From RGIG5612 sp045627365 (GTDB lineage: Bacteria; Bacillota; Clostridia; Lachnospirales; Lachnospiraceae), in assembly GCA_045627365.1 (NCBI GenBank), contig JAZQNN010000050.1:1-40684 (forward strand): a DNA stretch of 40,684 nucleotides. Direction: 5' to 3'. Within the stretch, counting starts at the first letter, position 1, and every line of letters starts with the position of its first letter. The position numbers were made by a program, and so were the translations under genes. The notes beneath the pieces were generated by a model. The model was not told the origin of the DNA, did not search any database, and saw nothing but the letters and a program-made list of their open reading frames with translations. Shown one piece after another: positions 23,966-30,356 of this stretch.

Positions 23966-24011
23966 GCGATAGACAGGCGTTACCGACTCAGGAAGACACC
24001 TTAGGATCCGC

Positions 24012-24653
24012 TTATTTGCTGCTGCAAAACTTACTGAATGACAGCAGGATCTGCGCGATCGCTTCAGCACCCGGGTCGCGGGTTCCGATAGAGCGCTCAC
24101 CCATATATCCGGCACGGCCTATGACTGCCTGCATCTTTTCTGTCTCCTCTGCTCCTTTCGCAGCTGCATCGGCAGCTGCCCGGGCAGTCTCACTCAGATC
24201 TTTGCCCTCGTCAGCGGATGCCTTTGCTGCAGTTCCGGCAGGTATCAGTGCATCAAGAAGCGTCTTGTCGCCCAGTTTGGCTCCGCCGCGGCTTGAAACG
24301 CCTTCCGCAGCCACTGTCAGCATCCGGGCGTAATATGCAGCATCGATAGTTTCTTTTTCAAATGTCACCTGGCTTATGCTCTTAAGCATTGTAGAAACAA
24401 GAGTTCCGAAAGTTGAAGGCGCGTTTTCTTCAACTGTTTCGCCCATTTCTGCGAAGATATCGCCGATGGAATTGTCAGTGTCCATTCTTTTGGCATATCT
24501 GCTTAAGCATCTGAAGATCAAAGCGATCGTAACGCCAAGGTCACCGTCACCGGTCTTGGCATCAAGCTCTGCCAGCATGCTTCTTTTGGTATCCATATCC
24601 GCGGACAAGAAGTTGATTATCTCCGGAAAATCATTTTTGCTTAATTCGTTCAT
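24012..24653 (-). CDS. dhaL: DhaL-type ADP-binding subunit of a dihydroxyacetone-type kinase
   Basis: 213-residue cytosolic subunit that carries the nucleotide for phosphoryl transfer to a ketotriose held by DhaK. The three Mg-binding aspartates lie in DAKTGDGD (D31, D36, D38), matching the known DhaL triad. FGTLVSTML and SRGGAKLGDKTLLDAL follow, as in the family. In PTS-linked systems DhaL is recharged by DhaM; no dhaM is seen in this window, so the phosphate donor is open. A GGGAGAG site precedes the ATG at 24653, 11 bases after dhaK. Confidence 0.92.
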   Translation of the reverse strand: MNELSKNDFPEIINFLSADMDTKRSMLAELDAKTGDGDLGVTIALIFRCLSRYAKRMDTDNSIGDIFAEMGETVEENAPSTFGTLVSTMLKSISQVTFEKETIDAAYYARMLTVAAEGVSSRGGAKLGDKTLLDALIPAGTAAKASADEGKDLSETARAAADAAAKGAEETEKMQAVIGRAGYMGERSIGTRDPGAEAIAQILLSFSKFCSSK

Positions 24654-24664
24654 ATTCTCTCCCT

Positions 24665-25663
24665 TCAGCACTGTTTGAAGAACGGAGAATCTGCCGGTGC
24701 ATCCAGCAAACGTTTCATCTCGTCATCCAGTTTCATAACTGTCAGTGATGCGCCCTGCATTTCCATTGAACATGCATAGCGGCCCACATAATTCTTGTAG
24801 ATCTTCAGTCCCTTTTCTTCAATCAAAGGCTTGATGCTTCTGTAAAGGACATACAGTTCCTCAAGAGGAGTTCCTCCGAGGCTGTTGACAAGAACTGCGA
24901 CCTCATCGCCATCGTTATAATCAATATCGCCGACAACTTTTTCAACCAGAAGTTCTGCAACTTCCTCTGCGGAACGCATATTGGTACGCTCGATTCCCTG
25001 CTCGCCATGGATTCCCATTCCGATTTCCATCTCGTCGTCACTTATTTCAAAGTTTGGTACTCCGACTGCAGGAACCGTGCATGGTCCTAACGCGACGCCA
25101 AGGCTGTGCATGTTATCTACGGCTCTTTGTGTTACTTCCTGTACTTCCTCAAGACTTGCCATTTCCGCAGCTTTTGCTCCCGCGATCTTGTATGCAAAGA
25201 ACAATCCGGCAACGCCTCTGCGCTCATGTTTGAACTCTTTCGGTCTGGATGCGATATCATCAGATACAACAACTGTTGCAACGCGGATGCCTGCCTTTTC
25301 AGCCTCCTCAGCTGCAGCAGAGAAATTCATCATATCTCCCTGGTAGCGTCCGTACAGATACAGTACTCCCGCTCCGCCGTCGATTGCCTTGGTTACACGA
25401 AGCATCTGGCCCTTTGACGGAGATGCGAAAACATTTCCGATACTTGCGCCGTCAGCAAGACCTTCACCGACATAGCCCATAAATACAGGCAAATGTCCGC
25501 TTCCGCCGCCGGTAGCAATGGCAACTTTGCCCTTTACCGGAGCGTCTGAACGCACGATAACTCTTAAATCTCCGTTAGCTGCACGATAGCATGGATGTGC
25601 CTCAAGAATTCCTTCAATTACTTCATCCGGAAAATCAAAAGGATCGTTAATAAATTTTTTCAT
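24665..25663 (-). CDS. dhaK: DhaK-type substrate-binding subunit of a dihydroxyacetone-type kinase
   Basis: 332-residue subunit that binds a short ketose covalently through a histidine. The catalytic residues match E. coli DhaK: H57 in GGGSGHLP, D110 in YQGDMMN, and H219 in GMGIHGE. The flanks differ from ordinary DhaK (GHLPVFMGYVGEGLADG rather than GHEPAHxGYVG), so the substrate may be another triose or tetrose; that is inference. The open frame extends back through the tRNA gene to 25864, but the ATG at 25663 with AGAGGA is clearly the start. It lies between two tRNA-derived direct repeats. Confidence 0.9.
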   Translation of the reverse strand: MKKFINDPFDFPDEVIEGILEAHPCYRAANGDLRVIVRSDAPVKGKVAIATGGGSGHLPVFMGYVGEGLADGASIGNVFASPSKGQMLRVTKAIDGGAGVLYLYGRYQGDMMNFSAAAEEAEKAGIRVATVVVSDDIASRPKEFKHERRGVAGLFFAYKIAGAKAAEMASLEEVQEVTQRAVDNMHSLGVALGPCTVPAVGVPNFEISDDEMEIGMGIHGEQGIERTNMRSAEEVAELLVEKVVGDIDYNDGDEVAVLVNSLGGTPLEELYVLYRSIKPLIEEKGLKIYKNYVGRYACSMEMQGASLTVMKLDDEMKRLLDAPADSPFFKQC

Positions 25664-25711
25664 AAAACTGTCCTCTTTCCTGTTAATTTGAACCTCTTTG
25701 GGCAACAAAAA

Positions 25712-25741
25712 GGCCTTCCCTGTAATTATACAGGGAAAGCC
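25712..25741 (-). terminator. tRNA-Gly terminator
   Basis: 13-bp stem (25712-25724, 25729-25741) with a 4-base loop and one G-U pair, followed on minus by a T run. Confidence 0.88.
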
Positions 25742-25752
25742 TCTAAAGTCAA
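25725..25752 (-). promoter_or_regulatory. dhaK promoter overlapping the tRNA end and terminator
   Basis: TTGACT (25747-25752), 16 bases, TATAAT (25725-25730). The first -35 base is the discriminator base of the tRNA, and the -10 lies in the hairpin loop. Confidence 0.65.
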
Positions 25753-25824
25753 GCGATAGACGGGGTTCGAACCCGCGGCCTCCACCTTGGCAAGGTGGCG
25801 CGCTACCAGCTGCGCTACTATCGC
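25752..25824 (-). tRNA. tRNA-Gly(GCC)
   Basis: A 73-base cloverleaf: acceptor GCGATAG/CTATCGC, D arm, anticodon stem CCACC/GGTGG around TTGCCAA (anticodon GCC), and T arm GCGGG-TTCGAAC-CCCGT with one G-U pair. The discriminator is T and CCA is not encoded. A perfect tRNA-type promoter and a terminator flank it. Confidence 0.97.
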
Positions 25825-25849
25825 ACGTGCGTTCCGTGACGCAAGTAGT

Positions 25850-25878
25850 AATATACATCAGCAAAAAATATTTGTCAA
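25850..25878 (-). promoter_or_regulatory. tRNA-Gly promoter
   Basis: TTGACA (25873-25878), 17 bases, TATATT (25850-25855) on minus. Confidence 0.88.
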
Positions 25879-25921
25879 CGATTTTTTCTTCTTATTTTTA
25901 TCTTTTTTTACTATATAGGAT

Positions 25922-26389
25922 CTACTGTGTGATGTCTCCGAGAATACCGCTTAAGGCTTCATCGACCTTCTGCTCCATCTCCTCGGAAGCCTCATCGATT
26001 TCCGCTGCAAGGTCTTTGGCAGGGTCTGCGAATTCGTCATTCGGCTCATCAAAAGCATCGCCCATATCGACGTCATTTATTACGTCTTCAATGTTCTCCG
26101 TTATATCTTCTGCAGCGATCTCTTCAGCGATCTTGTTACCGAACTTGAAGTTGCCGACTGCTTCCTTGATCTTCTGACCTGCTTCGCTGTCACAGGCTTT
26201 CTCGAAGGCCTTGGTTGCTGCTGCCTGGATGTCCTCTCCTGCCTTGCGTGCCTTTTCCTTGACATCATCGGCTGCCTCGCTCTTTGCCAGTTTCAGATAC
26301 AGTTCGCGTCCTTTAACATACGCTGTGATCGGACTGACGATCAACTCAGCTGCAATATCCAGTAAATCGTTCTTAGTTTTCTGTTTCAT
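25922..26389 (-). CDS. Acidic helical protein of unknown function
   Basis: 155-residue protein that I do not recognise. It is predicted mostly helical and strongly acidic towards the C terminus (DITENIEDVINDVDMGDAF, then EEMEQKVDEAL). The N-terminal half is more amphipathic, with a short apolar stretch near 12-25 that could rest on a membrane but is too short and polar for a firm helix call. AAGGAG precedes the ATG. It is the last gene of the operon running from DUF3990 through lepB and murE, and follows a membrane protein with a very basic N-terminal tail, an electrostatically complementary partner at least in charge. Confidence 0.75.
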   Translation of the reverse strand: MKQKTKNDLLDIAAELIVSPITAYVKGRELYLKLAKSEAADDVKEKARKAGEDIQAAATKAFEKACDSEAGQKIKEAVGNFKFGNKIAEEIAAEDITENIEDVINDVDMGDAFDEPNDEFADPAKDLAAEIDEASEEMEQKVDEALSGILGDITQ

Positions 26390-26404
26390 GATCTGCTCCT
26401 TTCA

Positions 26405-26809
26405 TTAAAGACCAAGGATCATTATCCACGCCGTAGCCAACCAGCTTACGCCGCCTATAATGATCGCGCTCCACGCAAATGTATATATGACATCAACTTT
26501 TTTAAATGTCAGAAGGCCGCAGACAAGTGCCGCCATCGCAAGTGCAAATGACAAAAATGTCAGACCGCCAACGCCCGGTCCGCCATGTCCCTTGGCCTTT
26601 GTTGCCAGAATGATCGCAAGTACAAGAACAATAACGGACAGCACAGCTATGATAAATGCTGCGATCGCAAGCTTTGAGTGACGCTTATCGGTGAACTTTA
26701 CCTGCCTTCTGCGGCGACGTTCTTCCTTCCGACGCTTCTTTTTCTCCTTGCGTTCGTCCTCGGCGATCTCGAATTCTATTTTTTCTTCTTTAAGTTCATT
26801 AAAATCCAT
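26405..26809 (-). CDS. Small membrane protein with a basic cytosolic tail
   Basis: 134 residues. The first 45 are highly charged, with a lysine/arginine cluster (KEKKKRRKEERRRRRQ), then KFTDKRHSKLAIAAF leads into three or four membrane helices (about 46-70, 80-102, 108-132). The pattern of basic tail plus short helices resembles DUF6142-like clostridial proteins; that is a guess. It starts four bases after the MurE-like gene and probably depends on coupled translation, because no clear SD is present. Confidence 0.75.
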   Translation of the reverse strand: MDFNELKEEKIEFEIAEDERKEKKKRRKEERRRRRQVKFTDKRHSKLAIAAFIIAVLSVIVLVLAIILATKAKGHGGPGVGGLTFLSFALAMAALVCGLLTFKKVDVIYTFAWSAIIIGGVSWLATAWIMILGL

Positions 26810-26813
26810 TTAC

Positions 26814-28214
26814 TTATTCATTCGCCTCAGCGGCAAGCAATTCCTCTACAACGTTCATATCCTTGTGCGGAATTTTATCGTTTCCGACGATTATGAATTC
26901 CTCATGGCCCTTTCCCAGGATCATCAGGGTATCTGTGCTCTTAAGATATCCAAAACCGATCTCGATCGCTTTGCGTCTGTCCTCGCAGATGACGTAGTTG
27001 TCACATGTATTTCCTTTGAGCATATCTGCAAATATCTGCGCCGTATCCTCAAAATGCACATCATCCACGGTAAGCACAGCCTTTGTGCAATGACTTAAAA
27101 CATATTGCGTCATTATCGGCCTTTTCTGGCGCTCGCGGTCGCCCGTGCATCCGAAAACCACATATATGTCGCCGTTTGTGAAGCCCTTGGCGCATTCCAT
27201 GATATTCTCTATTCCGTCAGGAGTATGCGCATAGTCCACCATTATGTTGCGGCCGCGGCTTACAACGACCGAGCATCTTCCGTCCGGTGCCTGAAGGAGC
27301 GGCAGCGCCGCATTTATCCTCTCAAGCGGGACTCCGAGCGAGTGGATTATCTCAATGCTGGATATAGTATTATACAGGTTATGTTTGCCCAGGAGCGGGG
27401 TCCTTACGCTGTAGGTAGTGCCTTCATAGCTATAGGTGAATTCCGTTCCTCCTGAGAAGCTGTACTCAAGCACCGCCAGGTCGCCGGAGCCTTCGTAAGG
27501 CCCGATTCCGTAGGTCACGTTTTTATTCTCTTCAAGCAGGAATCTGCTGCCATATGCATCATCGCGGTTTACTATCGCCGTTCCGCCCTCTTTGAGATTC
27601 TTAAAGAGGAGCTTCTTGGCCTCTGCATAATTATCCATGTTCAGATGATAATCCAGATGCTCTTCCGTGAGGTTGGTGAAAACTGCCGCGTCGAATTTCA
27701 GTGTGTGAAGCCTTCCCATATCAAGGCCCTGACTCGACGCTTCCAGTGCGACCGTGTCAAATCCTGCCTCGTGCGCTTCAAGGAGCAGTCCGTAAAGATC
27801 GCATAAAGCGACCGATGTGTTAGGAAGCGCACGGACCTTCCTGTCAAGATAGAATCCGATCGTTCCGATATATCCGCACGGAATGCCGAGTGAGCAAAGT
27901 GCACGGCTTACGATATAACAGGTCGTTGTTTTGCCGTTTGTGCCGGTGACCGCGATCAGTTTCATCCCTGAGACTGTCTCGCCGTATTCTCTTACAAGCA
28001 TCTCCTCAAGGAGCGCCTCCGGGTCATCCGGAAAGATCCACTCGACCTGAGCAGAAGAAAAGGCACTGACATCCGTGCCCTTGCGGCATACAATTTTTGC
28101 AGCGCCCTTCTGTATTGCCGAACCGATATAATCGCTGCCGTTGCTTGAAAATCCATCAAGCGCAACGAAGGTATCGCCCGGCTGTATTTTTCTTGAGTCT
28201 GTCTTTATATTCAT
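26814..28214 (-). CDS. MurE-like Mur ligase
   Basis: 466-residue ATP-dependent ligase of the MurE family, which adds the third amino acid to UDP-MurNAc-dipeptide in the cytosol. The P-loop is AVTGTNGKTTT at about 88-98, the carbamylated lysine lies in YAEAKKLLF, and the C-terminal domain has GRCSVV and VDYAHTPDGIENIM. The loop that selects the amino acid, DNPR in diaminopimelate enzymes, reads DDVH here (384-387), and the usual SSHxL reads ASSQGL. Specificity is therefore uncertain, and it may be a paralogue of the main MurE. It follows lepB by 16 bases. Confidence 0.85.
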   Translation of the reverse strand: MNIKTDSRKIQPGDTFVALDGFSSNGSDYIGSAIQKGAAKIVCRKGTDVSAFSSAQVEWIFPDDPEALLEEMLVREYGETVSGMKLIAVTGTNGKTTTCYIVSRALCSLGIPCGYIGTIGFYLDRKVRALPNTSVALCDLYGLLLEAHEAGFDTVALEASSQGLDMGRLHTLKFDAAVFTNLTEEHLDYHLNMDNYAEAKKLLFKNLKEGGTAIVNRDDAYGSRFLLEENKNVTYGIGPYEGSGDLAVLEYSFSGGTEFTYSYEGTTYSVRTPLLGKHNLYNTISSIEIIHSLGVPLERINAALPLLQAPDGRCSVVVSRGRNIMVDYAHTPDGIENIMECAKGFTNGDIYVVFGCTGDRERQKRPIMTQYVLSHCTKAVLTVDDVHFEDTAQIFADMLKGNTCDNYVICEDRRKAIEIGFGYLKSTDTLMILGKGHEEFIIVGNDKIPHKDMNVVEELLAAEANE

Positions 28215-28230
28215 TATTTCTACTCTGAAT

Positions 28231-28863
28231 TTACTCTATTTGCCCGGTTTCTCCAAATGGCCAGTAGACATACTTAGCCTTGCCCAGTATTGCGTCTTTT
28301 GATACGTATTTATTGACCCAGAATCTGGCGTCATTGGAATTATTGCGGTTATCACCCATGCAGAAATACGAATCCTCAGGTACCTCGAAAGGCCCGAAAT
28401 CACGCTCGGCAGGAGTCTCTGCCAGATACGGCTCATTCAGTTTCTTTCCGTCAATATATGTAACTCCGCCGATGATCTCCACGGTCTCTCCCGGCAGACC
28501 TATAACACGCTTTACAAAGGTCTTCTTCGTATCGTCCGGATATTTGAAGATGATAACATCACCTCTTTCCGGGCTCTTGGCTATATATGCCAGTCTTGAG
28601 CCGATCATCCTGTTTCCCTTCATAATGGTCGGTTCCATGGAACTGCTCGGGACTATGGAGTTGATGATTATCACGAGATTCAGGACCAGCGCGATGGCAA
28701 CTGCGATCGCGATCAGTTTGACCCAGTCAAGTATATTGTAAGCTACAGGATGCTCTTCCTTGAATCTTTCAAGACCGCTCTTTTTCTTATGTGATGTCCT
28801 TCCGGAGCGTACCTGTCTTTCTTCTTCGGCATATAATTTTTTAACGGTTTTATTTTCGCTCAT
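28231..28863 (-). CDS. lepB: Signal peptidase I
   Basis: 210-residue membrane protease that removes signal peptides outside the cell membrane. A basic cytosolic N terminus precedes one transmembrane helix at about 48-70. The catalytic dyad is S75 in PSSSMEPT and K118 in FVKRVIGLPGE. The conserved GDVIIF and GDNRNNSNDARFW boxes follow. It starts nine bases after the HTH gene of the DUF3990 module, with only a weak SD, and is followed by the MurE-like gene, so it may be co-transcribed with both. Confidence 0.95.
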   Translation of the reverse strand: MSENKTVKKLYAEEERQVRSGRTSHKKKSGLERFKEEHPVAYNILDWVKLIAIAVAIALVLNLVIIINSIVPSSSMEPTIMKGNRMIGSRLAYIAKSPERGDVIIFKYPDDTKKTFVKRVIGLPGETVEIIGGVTYIDGKKLNEPYLAETPAERDFGPFEVPEDSYFCMGDNRNNSNDARFWVNKYVSKDAILGKAKYVYWPFGETGQIE

Positions 28864-28872
28864 TTTTCCACA

Positions 28873-29538
28873 CTATTCTTCAGGCTCTCCTGCCTGCTTA
28901 TATTCTAATATATCCTCTATGGAGCAGCCCATAGACTTTGCCGCGCTAATTACAGAAACGGCAGCAGCCTTGTTGATGTCCTTGGTCCTGATCTCGTACT
29001 GCTGGAGCGTCCTGATATTAATGTCCGCCATTTCCGCCAGACGCCTCTGACTGATGCCACACTCGCGGCGCATGTTCTGCAGACGGACCGGCTCGTTGAA
29101 ATCGGAGATCATCATTGTTATCTTCTCCTGCCTGCGCTCTTCCGAGTCCTCAATAAAATCAGGCAGAATCATCATGAAATCCTCCAGCTCGATATGCTTC
29201 AGGATATTCTTGAACGGTCTGTTGCTGAACCACTGGAAGTATGCCAGGAACCATCCGCACCAGAATTCATTCGACACACCGCCGAGCTCGACGATCGGTG
29301 CCGGGAATGACAGTTCCAGTCCGCTCTTTCTCATAACGGCCCTGACAAGCTCAGTTCCTGACATGCCGGAGACAACGCTGCACTCCGCTTCCTCGAATCT
29401 GGCGGCAAATCCGGTTGAAATAAACATATCTATGAACATGCCCAGGTCCATCTGGCACGCATTTGCAACATAATCGAAGGCTTCCGCCATGCAGTACATA
29501 GCGTCCTCCAGGTAATCCCTATCGTAAGCGACGGTCAT
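28873..29538 (-). CDS. HTH protein paired with DUF3990, candidate antitoxin/regulator
   Basis: 221 residues. The C terminus (about 150-212) is an XRE-type helix-turn-helix, RLQNMRRECGISQRRLAEM..RTLQQYE. The N-terminal part (about 10-70) is helical and resembles the DUF3791-type partner domain found next to DUF3990 genes, and the middle holds EFWCGWFLAYFQWFSNRPFK. The start overlaps the DUF3990 gene by 20 bases, with a strong GGAGG inside it, so both should be made together and the HTH protein well expressed. A role as antitoxin and autoregulator is inference. Confidence 0.8.
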   Translation of the reverse strand: MTVAYDRDYLEDAMYCMAEAFDYVANACQMDLGMFIDMFISTGFAARFEEAECSVVSGMSGTELVRAVMRKSGLELSFPAPIVELGGVSNEFWCGWFLAYFQWFSNRPFKNILKHIELEDFMMILPDFIEDSEERRQEKITMMISDFNEPVRLQNMRRECGISQRRLAEMADINIRTLQQYEIRTKDINKAAAVSVISAAKSMGCSIEDILEYKQAGEPEE

Positions 29539-30205
29539 CCGGAAGCACCTCCTCTTTCATCATTTCAGGCAGCCTTATGTGTTTCTCGTCTCCGAGATCC
29601 ACCTCTGCCCAGTAGCCTGCACGGGCATTCTCATCCTTCATTTTCCTGCGTGGGTAATAAATATCGGCATCCGCCCTTGAAAATGATACAAAACGCAGCC
29701 TTTCATATGCTCTTTCGGATCTGATCACGAACTGTTCACCATAAGGGCCGAGCGACATAACAAACTTGAACTGCTTGTATGTTATCCTGCCGTCAAGGAA
29801 CCCCCTGATAAATGAAAAATACGAATCGTCCGCTCTATATCCGACTATGATGTCCGCACCGTTTATCACCTTGGCCGGAATAGAATAATACTTCTTAAGG
29901 TAATCAAGAATTCTCGCGGTACTTGGGGAAGATACTCTGAAAGCCCTGTTCTCCAGAACAAATGTCAGCCAGTTCAGCAAGCTGTAATCCAGGCTGTTGA
30001 GATTGAGGATGGTCAGTCCATCCGTGTCGATCTCGTACTGATTGATGAATCCCGAGGTCCTGAGCCTGCACGCCCACTGGCCGGCCATGCCCTCTTCCTT
30101 CGTGCAATAGAATCCTGCGCCGAAGTCATTACTATCAATGCCCCTGGCAAATTCCGGGACATTGATGATCTTATCTGAGCCGTGATAAATCTTTATCTCA
30201 CTCAT
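29519..30205 (-). CDS. DUF3990 protein, ADP-ribosyltransferase-like candidate toxin
   Basis: 228-residue cytosolic protein. The N terminus has the DUF3990 pattern: YHGS with H8, then DFGAGFYCT (27-35) and QWA (43-45), followed by ADIIVGYRADDSYF and a late GEQFVIRSERA. DUF3990 belongs to the ADP-ribosyltransferase-like superfamily, where the His, aromatic and Gln/Glu positions bind NAD. Activity is not shown here. AAGGAG precedes the ATG. It leads a two-gene module with the overlapping HTH gene, driven by a consensus promoter with a long palindrome at the start of the transcript. Confidence 0.82.
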   Translation of the reverse strand: MSEIKIYHGSDKIINVPEFARGIDSNDFGAGFYCTKEEGMAGQWACRLRTSGFINQYEIDTDGLTILNLNSLDYSLLNWLTFVLENRAFRVSSPSTARILDYLKKYYSIPAKVINGADIIVGYRADDSYFSFIRGFLDGRITYKQFKFVMSLGPYGEQFVIRSERAYERLRFVSFSRADADIYYPRRKMKDENARAGYWAEVDLGDEKHIRLPEMMKEEVLPDDRRLR

Positions 30206-30222
30206 AATGACTCCTTCACAAA

Positions 30223-30269
30223 AATCGGATGATGTTAAGGGGATATTCTCCCTTATACATCACCCGATT
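30223..30269 (-). terminator. Long palindrome in the DUF3990 leader, terminator-like or operator
   Basis: Arms AATCGG-TGATGT-TAAGGG and its inverse (30223-30269) pair over about 18 bp with one mismatch and one bulge, then five T on minus. It can end the lipid-kinase transcript. It also overlaps the -10 of the DUF3990 promoter, so it could be an operator. Confidence 0.7.
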
Positions 30270-30295
30270 GTACTTCTAGAGTGGTATCTTGTCAA
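30267..30295 (-). promoter_or_regulatory. Promoter of the DUF3990/HTH module
   Basis: Perfect TTGACA (30290-30295), 17 bases, TACAAT (30267-30272). The start site falls inside the palindrome, near 30260. The rest of the gap to the lipid kinase (30296-30356) shows nothing clear. Confidence 0.8.
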
Positions 30296-30356
30296 TAAAA
30301 ACTATCCGAAAATGCTAAAGTAGTACACTTTGGAGCCTTTTTCGGCACTCAGTTAT

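Larger units (their letters stand above)
23923..23974. repeat. Direct repeat, tRNA-Gly 3' end plus terminator, copy next to trkA
   Basis: 52 bases that match 25710-25761 at 45 positions, in the same orientation. It contains the last eight bases of the tRNA-Gly gene and its following hairpin, but no other part of a tRNA. The 136-base gap between trkA and dhaL holds this and nothing else recognisable. Confidence 0.85.
25710..25761. repeat. Direct repeat, tRNA-Gly 3' end plus terminator, copy at the intact tRNA
   Basis: 52-bp partner of 23923-23974, overlapping the last ten bases of the intact tRNA-Gly gene. The two copies enclose dhaK and dhaL in the manner of attachment-site duplications left by insertion into a tRNA 3' end. 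Confidence 0.85.

Noticed and set aside
23876..24011. Second tRNA gene next to trkA
   Set aside because: Only the acceptor 3' end is present; no D, anticodon or T arm can be drawn.
25664..25864. 5' extension of dhaK
   Set aside because: The added residues translate the tRNA-Gly gene and its terminator (GRGFEPRLS is a T-arm read as protein).
29054..29473. 139-residue plus-strand frame opposite the HTH gene
   Set aside because: No SD or promoter, low-complexity antisense translation of a well-supported gene.
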